Positions 42,893 to 52,491 are shown, numbered from the stretch's first letter. The stretch: 64,000 bases of DNA from Novosphingobium jiangmenense (GCF_015694345.1 NZ_JADQDC010000007.1:62001-126000), one strand, 5' to 3'. Translations and numbers: made by a program. Notes: generated by a model not told the origin, from the sequence alone.

Positions 42893-43376
42893 GGGGTAAC
42901 CATAATTGAACGTCTCAAGAAGGCAAACATAACAGGAACGAAATCCCCCAAACGGAAGGGGAATGCCTTCCCCTGAGCCGGAGCCGCTACGCTGTCTCCG
43001 CCTACCCCTTCATGCGGGGGCACCCCGCAACGCCCCGAGACGCAGAGCGGGGCTGGTGGCGCGCACGGTCCCGCGCGCAGTTCCTGCGCGCTCCTGCGGG
43101 CGCGGCGTCCAACCAGGAGGCCCCGCACGCACTCTGCCTCCGGCGGCCAGGTGTGCATGTCCAGGCTCGGAAAGCCGACAGACCCCGCCTTTCCGCCTGC
43201 ACGGGCAGGAAAGCGACCACCGCCTCCATCAGGGTGCGGTTTCTTGTCTTGGTAATCTCGCTGGCCGCTCGCGCGACGCCCAGCATCAGCAGGTAGAGTG
43301 TGAGGATGGCGGGCTTCGCCGTGACGGGATGAGGGTCGAGAGAGAGGCTCCCGGCCGCCCGTCATGGAGATTTCCC
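42893..43376. other. Divergent gap between defence cassette and ICE backbone
   Basis: About 480 bp very rich in GC. It contains a GCGGGG-GCA-CCCCGC hairpin (near 43013-43028). Several open frames exist on both strands (for example 43002-43286 minus and 43012-43296 plus), but they are Arg/Pro/Cys-rich and have no ribosome-binding site, so I treat them as chance. The last 60 bp are the structured leader of the DUF932 gene. Confidence 0.5.
43314..43376 (+). promoter_or_regulatory. Structured leader of the DUF932 gene
   Basis: TGACGGG (43322-43328) and its complement CCCGTCA (43358-43364) enclose a purine-rich loop (GAGAGAGAGGCTCCCGG); GGAGA follows at once and serves as the ribosome-binding site. 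The same leader, including the loop sequence, occurs before the ParB gene (44634-44698). It can work as RNA or DNA control element. Confidence 0.6.
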
Positions 43377-44570
43377 ATGAACATGCAGGTTCTCGATGCG
43401 CGCCGCGATGTCGGCGGCGGCTACAAGGTCGATGTCTCACGCGGCCAGAGGGTTGGTCGGGTTTCGTCGGAGTGGTTTTCGCGTCCCGACGATGAACGGT
43501 TTCTTTCGCTTGGCGATCTGGCCCGCTCGGTGCGTGGCCGCTCGGAGCGCAGCCGGACCCGCGTCGTCGAAAGCGCGCTGATCCACGTCGAGGCAAATCG
43601 CAACGATCCCGAGCGCCTGGCGCTGTTGTTGCCCGGCGCGGATGCACCGCTCACGCCGACCCACTGGAGCTTCGGCCAGCTCGCAAGCCAGGTCGGTGCC
43701 CCCGCTGCCTATCTTCGCCAGCTTCCCGCGCCATTGGCGGCGATCAACCTCCAATATGGCCTGACCTCGAACCGGACCGAGCAGATCAAGACGCTCGAAA
43801 CCGACAACGGCAGACTTGAACTGCGCGCAGTGACCGGCCCCGATTATGGTCGGATCTACGACCATGAGCTCGTCGAAGCTGTGCAGAAGATCGCAGGCAA
43901 CGGCACAGGCGACACGCGCTGGAAGGTTCCGGGCGTGCTCGACTGGTCGACCGGAACCTACAATCCCCGCGTCGACATCTCGAAGGACACGACCACCCTC
44001 TACGCCTCGGACCGGGACGTTTTCCTGTTCCTGGTCGACGATCTCAACCCGATCGAAGCAGGCCGCCTACCCGACGGATCGCCCGATCTCTTCTTCCGCG
44101 GGTTCTACTGCTGGAACTCCGAGGTCGGGGCGAAGACGCTGGGCATGGCGAGCTTCTACCTGCGCGCCGTTTGCCAGAACCGGAACCTGTGGGGCGTGGA
44201 GGACTTCGAGGAAATCAGCATCCGCCACAGCAAATATGCGGCGAACCGTTTCGCGCACGAAGCCGCACCGGCGCTGGAAGGCTTCGCCAACTCCTCTCCG
44301 CTGCCCTTCGTCAACGGCATCAAGGCGGCGCGCGAACGCATCGTAGCCCGGACCGACGAGGACCGCAGCGACTTCCTCAGGGCACGCGGGTTTTCCAAAG
44401 CCGAGACCGGCAAGATCATCGAAACCGTGCTCGCCGAGGAAGGTCGTCCACCGGAATCGATCTTCGACTTCGTACAGGGGATCACCGCGCTCGCCCGCGA
44501 CAAGGCCCATCAGGACGCCCGGCTCGACATGGAGGGCAAGGCGAAGAAGTTGCTCGACCGGGTCCATTGA
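43377..44570 (+). CDS. DUF932 (TIGR03299-like) plasmid/ICE protein
   Basis: 397 residues from ATG 43377 with GGAGA upstream; the frame is open further left but that part is not protein-like. The DUF932 features are present: HWSFGQLASQVGAPAAYLRQLPA near residue 80, LELRAVTGPDYGRIYDHELVEA near 150, VFLFLVDD, GFYCWNSEVGAKTLGMASF and the C-terminal FDFVQGITALARDKA. Homologues are conserved in phages, plasmids and ICEs of alphaproteobacteria, where they accompany ParB-like and helicase genes; their biochemical role is unknown. First gene of the backbone, sharing a leader with ParB. Confidence 0.85.
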   Translation: MNMQVLDARRDVGGGYKVDVSRGQRVGRVSSEWFSRPDDERFLSLGDLARSVRGRSERSRTRVVESALIHVEANRNDPERLALLLPGADAPLTPTHWSFGQLASQVGAPAAYLRQLPAPLAAINLQYGLTSNRTEQIKTLETDNGRLELRAVTGPDYGRIYDHELVEAVQKIAGNGTGDTRWKVPGVLDWSTGTYNPRVDISKDTTTLYASDRDVFLFLVDDLNPIEAGRLPDGSPDLFFRGFYCWNSEVGAKTLGMASFYLRAVCQNRNLWGVEDFEEISIRHSKYAANRFAHEAAPALEGFANSSPLPFVNGIKAARERIVARTDEDRSDFLRARGFSKAETGKIIETVLAEEGRPPESIFDFVQGITALARDKAHQDARLDMEGKAKKLLDRVH

Positions 44571-44601
44571 GCCCGGGCCATCACGGTATTGCTCAAGCGT
44601 G

Positions 44602-44633
44602 GCGCTGCCCTCTCCAGAGTGAGAGGGCGGCGC
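44602..44633 (+). terminator. Hairpin between DUF932 and ParB genes
   Basis: GCGCTGCCCTCTC and GAGAGGGCGGCGC form a 13-bp stem with one G-T pair and a 6-nt loop, directly followed by the ParB leader. Likely terminator or RNA stabiliser for the DUF932 transcript; no T run. Confidence 0.6.
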
Positions 44634-44695
44634 TTCGCTTCGTGACGGGTCGAGGCCGAGAGAAAGGCTCCCGGCGCCCGTCATGGAGAATTGCC
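44634..44695 (+). promoter_or_regulatory. Structured leader of the ParB gene
   Basis: TGACGGG (44643-44649) and CCCGTCA (44677-44683) enclose GAGAGAAAGGCTCCCGG, almost identical to the leader of the DUF932 gene; GGAGA follows. Two independent copies in front of different genes imply a shared regulatory signal. Confidence 0.65.
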
Positions 44696-46765
44696 ATGAC
44701 CAAGTCTGTTCCCAAGCTCGTGCTCAGTTCCTCGCGCGACATCCCGTTCTCGCAGCTGGTGCTGAGCCAGAAGAACGTCCGGCGCGTGAAGGCGGGTCTC
44801 TCGATCGAGGACCTTGCCGAAGACATCTATCGCCGCACCCTGCTCCAGAGCCTCAACGTCCGCGCCATGCTGGACGATAATGGCCAGGAAACCGGTTTGT
44901 TCGAGGTTCCGGCCGGGGGCCGCCGCTTCCGCGCGCTCGAACTGCTGGTGAAGTCGAAGCGTATGGCAAAAGACCAGCCCGTCCCCTGCGTGGTGCGCGA
45001 GGGCGGCATCGCCGAAGAAGACTCGCTCGCCGAAAACGTGATGCGCGAGGGGCTCCACCCGCTCGACCAGTTCCGCGCTTTCAGCGCGCTGATCGAGGCA
45101 GGTTTCTCGGAGGAGGACATCGCGGCGCGCTTCTTCGTCTCGGTCTCGACCGTGCGGCAGCGCCTGCGGCTCGCGTCGGTCTCACCCAGTCTGCTCGATG
45201 TGTACGGCGAAGACGGCATGTCGCTCGAACAACTCATGGCTTTCTCGGTCACCGACAACCATGCCCGCCAGGAGCAGGTCTGGGAGCAGGTGAATGGCAG
45301 CCAGTACATCTCCGCGCACCAGATCCGCCGGTTGCTGACCGAACAGGCGATTGCCGCCAGTGACCGCCGTGTCCGCTTCATCGGCATCGACGCCTACACC
45401 GAGGCCGGCGGCTATGTGATGCGCGACCTGTTCTCGGCCGAAGAGGATGGCTGGTTGCAGGATCCGGCGCTGGTCGAATTGCTGGTGAACGAAAAGCTCA
45501 ATGAAGCGGCGCAGGAAATCGGCGCCGAGGGCTGGAAATGGGTCGAAGCCGCCATCGACCTTCCTTTCGGCTGCGAGCGCGGCAAGCGCCGGATCATCGG
45601 CACGACGGTTCCGCTGACCGACGAGGAACAGGCGCGGCTGGATGCACTGGTCGAGGAATACGATGCCATCGGCGAGGAATACCGCGATGGCTGCGACCTG
45701 CCCGACGAAGTCGATGCCCGGCTGACCGAGATCGATGCCGAGTTGACACCGCTCACCTCTCGCCCGGTGGTCTATGAACCCGAAGAGATGGCACGCGCGG
45801 GCGTGTTCGTCTCGCTGGCCCATGATGGTCGGCTGCGGATCGATCGCGGCTATGTCCGGCCCGAGGACGAACCGGTTGCCGACGACCGGGGCATATCAGT
45901 CGATCGCGAATCAGGCCAGCAGGGAACCGGCCCGGCGATCAGCGTTGGCGGTCAGGTCCAGGATGAGCACCAGGGCGATGAGGAGGACGACACCATCCGC
46001 CCGCTTCCCGACAGGCTCGTTTCGGAGCTGACGGCCGTGCGCACGGTGGCGCTGCGCAATGCTCTCGCGCAGGATTCACAGGCGGCATTCATTGCCGTTC
46101 TCCACGCACTCGCCCTGTCGGTGTTTCGGCCGCACGGCACCCATGGCTGCGTGCAGATCGGCGTCACCCAGGCCTGGCTCGGCAATGTCGCTCCGGACCT
46201 GCGGGAAACGCCGTGGAGCCTGGCGATCCAGGAACGGCACGAGCAGTGGGCGGCGCGCCTGCCCGACGAGCCTGGCGCGCTGTGGGATGCGCTAACCGCG
46301 CTCGCCCACAACGAGCAGATGGCGCTTCTCGCTCACTGCGTCTCGCTCGGCGTCAACGCGCTGTTCGAACCGGTCAAGGGCTACGGCGGCCAGATAACCG
46401 CACACGGCATTGCCTCCCGGATCGCTGCGGCTGATGCCCTGGCATCGGTCGTCGGCCTCGACATGGCCGAGGCAGGCTGGACCCCCACAGTCGACAACTA
46501 CCTTGGCCGCGTGACCAAGCCCCGGATCGTCGAGGCCGTCCGCGAAGCCAGGGGCGATGCGACCGCCGTGCTGATCGAGCATCTCAAGAAGGGCGACATG
46601 GCGCGCGAGGCCGAACGGCTGCTTGAAGACACGGGCTGGCTACCCGAACCGCTGCGACTGCCAGTTGTCGAAGCTGCCGAAAAGGAAGCGCCTGACACTG
46701 AGCTGCCCGACTTCCTCAATGACGAGGATAACGAGTTCGATCCGTTGGCGATCGCCGCCGAGTGA
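44696..46765 (+). CDS. ParB/RepB/Spo0J-type nuclease-domain protein of ICE backbone
   Basis: 689 residues, about twice the length of a partition ParB. The N-terminal ParB/sulfiredoxin-fold domain is clear: IPFSQLVLSQKNVRRVKAGLSIEDLA, FEVPAGGRRFRALELL and LAENVMREGLHPLDQFRAF, then an HTH (FFVSVSTVRQRLRLASVSPSLL). The long acidic C-terminal part (many E and D) contains helical repeats and is peculiar to plasmid/ICE ParB-like proteins encoded with SBNO helicases. There is no ParA gene nearby, so simple partition is doubtful; roles in DNA processing or transfer have been suggested by context. It shares its leader with DUF932. Confidence 0.88.
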   Translation: MTKSVPKLVLSSSRDIPFSQLVLSQKNVRRVKAGLSIEDLAEDIYRRTLLQSLNVRAMLDDNGQETGLFEVPAGGRRFRALELLVKSKRMAKDQPVPCVVREGGIAEEDSLAENVMREGLHPLDQFRAFSALIEAGFSEEDIAARFFVSVSTVRQRLRLASVSPSLLDVYGEDGMSLEQLMAFSVTDNHARQEQVWEQVNGSQYISAHQIRRLLTEQAIAASDRRVRFIGIDAYTEAGGYVMRDLFSAEEDGWLQDPALVELLVNEKLNEAAQEIGAEGWKWVEAAIDLPFGCERGKRRIIGTTVPLTDEEQARLDALVEEYDAIGEEYRDGCDLPDEVDARLTEIDAELTPLTSRPVVYEPEEMARAGVFVSLAHDGRLRIDRGYVRPEDEPVADDRGISVDRESGQQGTGPAISVGGQVQDEHQGDEEDDTIRPLPDRLVSELTAVRTVALRNALAQDSQAAFIAVLHALALSVFRPHGTHGCVQIGVTQAWLGNVAPDLRETPWSLAIQERHEQWAARLPDEPGALWDALTALAHNEQMALLAHCVSLGVNALFEPVKGYGGQITAHGIASRIAAADALASVVGLDMAEAGWTPTVDNYLGRVTKPRIVEAVREARGDATAVLIEHLKKGDMAREAERLLEDTGWLPEPLRLPVVEAAEKEAPDTELPDFLNDEDNEFDPLAIAAE

Positions 46766-46831
46766 ACCGGTGCGCGGGGCGGCTTCGGTCGCCCCGCCAT
46801 CTCCCGATGTTCCCAAAACCAGGAGCCGCCG

Positions 46832-47047
46832 ATGGCTATCCCCGAATATGCCCGCACCAACTTCCAAACGCTGCTGAGGGCAGCTCGCGAAGACAACCTC
46901 GCGCTGATGGAATGCACCGAGGTCGGCAGCGGTGAGACCCGCTATGTCCTTTGTGCAGTTGGCCGCGATGGCGACGCCTATGTGATGACTCCGTTTGGTC
47001 ATCCCGCCCCCGGCAACCCTTACGAGGCCTACATTCCGCCCGCTTGA
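46832..47047 (+). CDS. Small ICE protein of the DUF6117 type
   Basis: 71 residues; AGGAGCCGCC precedes ATG 46832. The sequence MAIPEYARTNFQTLLRAARED, the middle ALMECTEVGSGETRYVLCAVG and the end FGHPAPGNPYEAYIPP match a short protein regularly found between ParB-like and helicase/methyltransferase genes of sphingomonad and rhizobial ICEs. I recall the label DUF6117 for it but cannot verify. A single compact domain with no signal or membrane segment. Function unknown; its position suggests that it works with the neighbours. Confidence 0.75.
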   Translation: MAIPEYARTNFQTLLRAAREDNLALMECTEVGSGETRYVLCAVGRDGDAYVMTPFGHPAPGNPYEAYIPPA

Positions 47048-47090
47048 GCGCGGCCAGGCATCACCACAACTCCAATCGAAGGATCATGAC

Positions 47091-50000
47091 ATGACCAACT
47101 CGTCACTGGCGGGTGCCGCCGTGCGCCCGCTTGCTTCCGCTCGTCCGGACCAGACTGCCCGCTTCATCATTGCAGCCGCCCAAGACTTACTCGGTCATCT
47201 TGCCGCCGGTCGCCGGATCGAGGCTCCCGCCATTCGCACCGCCATGCAATCGGCCTTTGGTGCAAGCGATGCCAGCGGGGCCTGGGACTGGAAGACCGCT
47301 TACGAAGCGGTCGAAATCGCCCAGTTGCTGTTCCTGCGCCGCTATGGCCCTGCCATCCACGCCAAGACCGCCGACCCGTTCGAGCGGCTGAAGCTCATTG
47401 AACGCATTTCCCGGCTCGCCCCCACCCACACCCGGCGCAGCGAGGACATGGTACAATACCAGCAGTTCTCGACGCCGCTTGGCCTCGCCTGGGTCGCCGG
47501 GTTCGCCGCGAACATTCAGCCGGGCGAATTGGTACTGGAACCGTCGGCGGGAACCGGGTTGCTGGCGATACAGGCCGAACTTGCCGGCGCAGGCCTCGCG
47601 CTCAACGAGGTCGCCGACACACGCCACGCGCTGCTGCAGCTTCTGTTCGAGGGTGCGTGCGTGACCGCGCACGATGCGGCGCAGATTCATGATCGGCTCG
47701 AACCCGGTTTGGAACCAAGCTGCGTCGTCATGAACCCGCCATTCTCGGCCGCACTCGGCGTCGAGACCCGCGTCGCCGATGCCGCATTCCGGCATATTGC
47801 CTCAGCGTTGGCCCGACTTGCCGATGGCGGGAGGCTCGTCGCGATCACGGGGAGGAACTGTGCATCGGATCATGCCGACTGGCGCGGCAGTTTCATTCGG
47901 TTGCAGGAAGGCGCTCGGGTGGTCTTCACCGCGCCGATCGCAGGCAGCATCTACGCCAGCCACGGTACGACTTTCGAGACCCGGTTGACCGTAATCGACA
48001 AGGTGCCTGCAGCCGATCCCGGCGTCTTTCCGCAGTCGCATGAGATGGCCACCGACCTGCCAAGCCTGCTGCGAACGCTGGTCGATGCACTGCCAGCGCG
48101 GGCGCCGGTTGCGGTCTTGCCTGCCGTCACGTCGCCGGAAAAGATCGCTAGCGCCAGTCGCCGCGTCGTCGAACCCAAACCCCGCCTTCTTGCCGTGCCG
48201 CCGGTTGAACCTGCCGGAACCGTGCTCGACTATGACACTGTCGATTGTGCTGCGACCACTGGCGGCCGCCTGACCGACGCCCTCTACGAGCCTTATGTGC
48301 TGCAATCGATCCGGATCCCGGGCGCGCAAGCGCATCCCACCCGCCTCGTCCAGTCCGCCGCCATGGCCTCGGTCGCCCCGCCCAAACCGAGGTACCAGCC
48401 TCATCTGCCCGATGGGCTAGTCGAACAGGGCTTGCTCTCCGACGCCCAGCTCGAATCCGTGATCTACGCGGGCGAAGCGCATAGCGAACATCTCGCCGGG
48501 GCCTGGGCCGTAGATGCCACCTGGGACAAGGTCGAGGCCGCACCTGATGATTGCGATAACGCCGTCCGGTTCCGCAAAGGCTGGTTCCTCGGCGACGGCA
48601 CGGGCGCGGGCAAGGGACGCCAGGTCGCAGGCGTACTGCTCGACAACTGGCTCAAGGGCCGCCGCCGCGCGGTGTGGATTTCGAAGTCTGACAAGCTGCT
48701 CGAAGACGCCCAGCGGGACTGGCGTGCGCTCGGACAGGAACCCTTGCTGATCCAGCCGCTCGCCCGCTTCCGCCAGGGCACACCTATCCGGCTCGAGCAG
48801 GGCATCCTTTTTACGACCTATGCCACGCTACGCTCCGATGTGCGCGAGAACCGGGTTTCGCGGGTCCAGCAGATCGTCGATTGGCTGGGGTCAGACTTCG
48901 ACGGAGTCATAGTCTTCGACGAGAGCCATGCGATGCAGAACGCTGGTGGCGGCAAATCCGACCGGGGCGACAGCGCTCCTTCGCAGCAGGGCCGCGCCGG
49001 GCTGCGGCTGCAACACGCGCTGCCTGATGCCCGCGTGCTCTACGTCTCGGCAACCGGCGCGACCACGGTCGAGAACCTCGCCTATGCCCAGCGCCTTGGC
49101 CTGTGGGGCGGCGCAGACTTCCCGTTCGACAAGCGCACCGATTTCGTCGCGGCCATTGAAGCCGGCGGGGTCGCGGCGATGGAAGTGTTAGCGCGCGACC
49201 TCAAGGCGCTTGGACTTTATTCAGCCCGTTCGCTGTCCTACGAAGGTGTCGAGTACGAACTCGTCGAACACAAGCTTACCCCCGACCAGGTCCGCATCTA
49301 CGACGCCTATGCCGGGGCCTTCCAGGTCATCCATAACAACCTCGATGCGGCACTCGAAGCCTCCGGCGTCACCAGCAGCCGCGAGGGCACCCTCAACCGC
49401 CAGGCGAAATCGGCAGCCCGTTCGGCTTTTGAGTCCGCCAAGCAGCGCTTCTTCAACCATCTGATCACCGCGATGAAGACGCCGACCCTGATCCGGGCAA
49501 TCGAGCAGGGCCTTGCCGATGGCCACGCCGCCGTCGTGCAGATCGTCTCGACTGGCGAAGCCCTGCTGTCCCGCCGTCTCGCCGAGATCGATCCGGGCGA
49601 ATGGAACGACATTTCCTGCGATGTGACTCCTCGCGAATATGTTCTCGACTATTTGGCGCACAGCTTCCCGGTCCAGCTCTATGAGACCTACACCGATGGT
49701 GATGGCAACCTCGCCTCACGTCCTGCCTATGACGATGCCGGGAACGTGATCGAGTGCCGCGAAGCCATAAACCGGCGCGACCGCCTGATCGAGAAGCTGG
49801 CATCGATGGAGCCGGTGCAAGGCGCTCTCGACCAGATCGTCCAGCGGTTCGGCACCGACAGGGTCGCCGAGGTGACCGGACGTTCGCGGCGCATTGTCCG
49901 CAAGGTCGATGCGGACGGGGAGCGGTTCGCTGTCGAGAACCGGCCCGCCCATGCCAATCTCGCCGAAGCGCAGGCGTTCATGGAGGACAAGAAACCGATA

Positions 50001-51440
50001 CTCGTCTTCTCCGACGCGGGCGGGACGGGCAGGAGTTACCATGCGGATCTTGGGAGCCGGAACCAGCGCCTGCGGCACCACTACCTGCTCGAAGCGGGCT
50101 GGAAGGCCGATACCGCGATCCAGGGGCTCGGTCGGACCAACCGTACCAACCAGGCGCAGCCCCCGCTGTTCCGTCCGGTCGCCACCGACGTTCAGGCGGA
50201 AAAACGCTTCCTCTCGACCATTGCGCGGCGGCTCGACACGCTCGGTGCGATTACCCGCGGCCAACGCCAGACGGGCGGCCAGGGGCTGTTCCGTCCTGAA
50301 GACAATCTCGAAAGCCCATATGCCCATGCAGCGCTGCGGCAGTTCTACCTGCTGATCTATGCGGGAAAGGTCGAGCACTGTTCGCTGGCGACCTTCGAGG
50401 CCATGGCCGGGCTATCGCTGACCGATGGCTGTGGATGCCTGAAGGACGACCTGCCGCCGATCACGACTTTCCTCAATCGGCTGCTGGCGCTGACCATCGC
50501 CATGCAGAACGTGCTGTTCACGGTGTTCGAGCAGTTGCTCAGCGCCAAGGTCGAGAGTGCGATCGCCGCTGGCTCCTACGATGTCGGGCTGGAAACGCTT
50601 GTGGCGGACAGCTTCAGCGTCACGCGCAGCGAGCCCATATATGTCCATCCCGCCACCGGCGCAGAAACCCGGCTGCTCACCATCGCCATGCGTGAGCGCA
50701 ACCAGCCGCTGACGCTCGACAAGGCGATCGAGCTGCTCCGCGAACCGGGCGCGCGGCTTCTGGTCAATTCCCGCTCGAAGCGCGCTGCCGTCCAGCTTCC
50801 GGCCCGCAGTCTGATGCTGGATGATGGCGAGGTCGAACGCCGGGTCCGGTTGATCCGACCGATGGAGCGGCTGAACCTCGCACTCAGCCACCTGCCCGAG
50901 ACAGCGTGGGTGGAAGCGGACGAGCGGGAATTCGCTGCAACCTGGCAGGCCGAGGTGGCGCAGGTCGAGGAGTTCACGGAAAGCGAATTGCACATCGTCA
51001 CCGGGTTGCTGCTGCCAATCTGGAAGCGGCTCCCCGAGGAATCGACCCGCGTCTACCGGCTCCAGACCGACGATGGCATAAGCATCGTCGGGCGCAGAGT
51101 GTCCCCGGCATGGGCCGCGAGCGCTACGGCGACGACCGACACGCCCGAACTGTCGCCACCGCAGGCGCTGGTCTTACTGCGTGAGGGGCATACGGTGCTC
51201 AATCTCGCCGATGGCCTCCAATTGCGCTGCTCGCGGTTGATGCAGGTGAACCGCATAGAACTGACCGGGTTTGCTCCGACAGCGGTTGACCGGCTGAAAG
51301 CGATGGGGCTGTTTTCTGAGATCATCAGCTGGAAGCTGAGGCTGTTCGTCCCTGACGACACAGTGGCAGGCTGCCACGTGCTCGAACGCCTGTTCGACCG
51401 TCATCCGTTGACCCGCATCCTCGACAGGAAGGCCGCCTGA
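47091..51440 (+). CDS. N6-methyltransferase fused to strawberry-notch (SBNO) helicase
   Basis: 1449 residues from ATG 47091. The N-terminal part is a class I SAM methyltransferase: VLEPSAGTGLLAIQAELAG (motif I) and VVMNPPFSAALG (motif IV, N-P-P-F, adenine N6 type). After a linker, a superfamily 2 helicase: GDGTGAGKGRQVAG (Walker A), VIVFDESHAMQ (DExH Walker B), LYVSATGAT (motif III) and the C-terminal Helicase_C_4 block LVFSDAGGTGRSYHAD and IQGLGRTNRTNQAQPP. Similar giants occur in plasmids, ICEs and some phages; they may counter host restriction by methylating or unwinding incoming DNA, but this is inference. It is followed 1 bp later by the toprim gene. Confidence 0.9.
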   Translation: MTNSSLAGAAVRPLASARPDQTARFIIAAAQDLLGHLAAGRRIEAPAIRTAMQSAFGASDASGAWDWKTAYEAVEIAQLLFLRRYGPAIHAKTADPFERLKLIERISRLAPTHTRRSEDMVQYQQFSTPLGLAWVAGFAANIQPGELVLEPSAGTGLLAIQAELAGAGLALNEVADTRHALLQLLFEGACVTAHDAAQIHDRLEPGLEPSCVVMNPPFSAALGVETRVADAAFRHIASALARLADGGRLVAITGRNCASDHADWRGSFIRLQEGARVVFTAPIAGSIYASHGTTFETRLTVIDKVPAADPGVFPQSHEMATDLPSLLRTLVDALPARAPVAVLPAVTSPEKIASASRRVVEPKPRLLAVPPVEPAGTVLDYDTVDCAATTGGRLTDALYEPYVLQSIRIPGAQAHPTRLVQSAAMASVAPPKPRYQPHLPDGLVEQGLLSDAQLESVIYAGEAHSEHLAGAWAVDATWDKVEAAPDDCDNAVRFRKGWFLGDGTGAGKGRQVAGVLLDNWLKGRRRAVWISKSDKLLEDAQRDWRALGQEPLLIQPLARFRQGTPIRLEQGILFTTYATLRSDVRENRVSRVQQIVDWLGSDFDGVIVFDESHAMQNAGGGKSDRGDSAPSQQGRAGLRLQHALPDARVLYVSATGATTVENLAYAQRLGLWGGADFPFDKRTDFVAAIEAGGVAAMEVLARDLKALGLYSARSLSYEGVEYELVEHKLTPDQVRIYDAYAGAFQVIHNNLDAALEASGVTSSREGTLNRQAKSAARSAFESAKQRFFNHLITAMKTPTLIRAIEQGLADGHAAVVQIVSTGEALLSRRLAEIDPGEWNDISCDVTPREYVLDYLAHSFPVQLYETYTDGDGNLASRPAYDDAGNVIECREAINRRDRLIEKLASMEPVQGALDQIVQRFGTDRVAEVTGRSRRIVRKVDADGERFAVENRPAHANLAEAQAFMEDKKPILVFSDAGGTGRSYHADLGSRNQRLRHHYLLEAGWKADTAIQGLGRTNRTNQAQPPLFRPVATDVQAEKRFLSTIARRLDTLGAITRGQRQTGGQGLFRPEDNLESPYAHAALRQFYLLIYAGKVEHCSLATFEAMAGLSLTDGCGCLKDDLPPITTFLNRLLALTIAMQNVLFTVFEQLLSAKVESAIAAGSYDVGLETLVADSFSVTRSEPIYVHPATGAETRLLTIAMRERNQPLTLDKAIELLREPGARLLVNSRSKRAAVQLPARSLMLDDGEVERRVRLIRPMERLNLALSHLPETAWVEADEREFAATWQAEVAQVEEFTESELHIVTGLLLPIWKRLPEESTRVYRLQTDDGISIVGRRVSPAWAASATATTDTPELSPPQALVLLREGHTVLNLADGLQLRCSRLMQVNRIELTGFAPTAVDRLKAMGLFSEIISWKLRLFVPDDTVAGCHVLERLFDRHPLTRILDRKAA

Positions 51441-51441
51441 A

Positions 51442-52491
51442 ATGGGCAGGCTTTCAACGCGCGCGGCGGACCTGTCGGAACGGCTGGCACAGAACGCGAT
51501 AGGAGTTTGCCGCCATTACCTCCCCGCCGGTCGGCGCGAGGGGCGCTATTGGATGGTCGGCGATGTTGCCGGAACGCCCGGGCGCAGCCTCTATGTTCGT
51601 CTGTTCGAGACCGAGCGCGGCACAATCGGCAACTGGGTCGATGCCGCCACCGGCGAACATGGCGACCTCATCGATCTCATTCGGCTCAACCAGCGCCACG
51701 GGCGGCTTGCCGAGACGATCGATGAGGCCGAGCGCTTCCTGTCGTTGCCGCCATCGGCTGACGGCGAACAGCGGAAGCACCCGGCCGGTCCACCGGCGCG
51801 CGCAGGGTCGCCAACGGCTGCACGGCGGCTGTTCGCTGCTTCCAGGCCCATCATCGGCACACTGGCGGCGACCTACTTGCAATCGCGCGGCATCGTACAT
51901 CTCGCCGACCTGCCAGCATTGCGATTCCACCCCCGCTGCTACTATCGGCCCAATGACGACGACGTGCCCGGGACTCCTGGTGTATTTGCGGCGCTGATCT
52001 CATCGGTCACCGATGACGACGGCGCCCAGACCGGCACGCATCGCACTTGGCTCGATCCATCTGGAAGTGCCAAAGCCGCAGTCGCATCGCCGCGCCGTGC
52101 AATGGGCAATATCCTGGGCAACGCGATCCGGTTCGGGCACATGCAGGATGTCATGGCCGCGGGCGAGGGCATCGAAACCATGCTGTCGTTGCGCGAAGTC
52201 CTGCCGACGTTGCCACTCGCCGCTGCCACCTCCTCGTCGCACTTGGCCGCCATTCAGTTCTCGCCAGTGCTGCGCCGCCTTTACGTTGCCCGCGACCGCG
52301 ATGCTGCCGGAGACGCGGCGTTTTCAATCCTGACCGACCGGGCATCGACGGCGGGGATCGAACTGCTCTCGCTCATGCCCGCGCTGGGCGACTTCAACGA
52401 CGACCTGCGCCAACATGGGCCATCGGTGCTTGGCGAGCGGATTGTTGATCAGTTGCACGAGTCCGACCGGGCGCGTTTCCAGCGTCGTTGA
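51442..52491 (+). CDS. DUF7146/toprim domain primase-like protein
   Basis: 349 residues, starting 1 bp after the helicase stop. The N-terminal region (YWMVGDVAGTPGRSLYVRL, GNWVDAATGEHGDLIDLIRL) resembles the zinc/DNA-binding start of P4-type primases with a DUF7146 domain; the toprim domain has VMAAGEGIETMLSLRE (Glu) and LYVARDRDAAGDAAF (D-x-D). Together with the SBNO helicase it could prime or process single-stranded DNA during transfer. There is no separate primase catalytic domain, so it may act only as a nucleotidyl or nicking toprim enzyme. Overlap in transcription with the helicase gene is nearly certain. Confidence 0.85.
   Translation: MGRLSTRAADLSERLAQNAIGVCRHYLPAGRREGRYWMVGDVAGTPGRSLYVRLFETERGTIGNWVDAATGEHGDLIDLIRLNQRHGRLAETIDEAERFLSLPPSADGEQRKHPAGPPARAGSPTAARRLFAASRPIIGTLAATYLQSRGIVHLADLPALRFHPRCYYRPNDDDVPGTPGVFAALISSVTDDDGAQTGTHRTWLDPSGSAKAAVASPRRAMGNILGNAIRFGHMQDVMAAGEGIETMLSLREVLPTLPLAAATSSSHLAAIQFSPVLRRLYVARDRDAAGDAAFSILTDRASTAGIELLSLMPALGDFNDDLRQHGPSVLGERIVDQLHESDRARFQRR

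Noticed and set aside
43002..43296. Opposed 94-codon frames in the gap before DUF932
   Set aside because: Both Cys/Arg/Pro-rich without initiation signals; likely chance frames in very GC-rich DNA.
42963..43376. N-terminal extension of the DUF932 frame
   Set aside because: Arg/Pro-rich, no ribosome-binding site, and it spans the structured leader with GGAGA just before ATG 43377.
44696..46765. Chromosome-type partition ParB
   Set aside because: No ParA gene or parS-like cluster nearby, and the protein is about twice as long; described as the ICE-type ParB-like protein instead.
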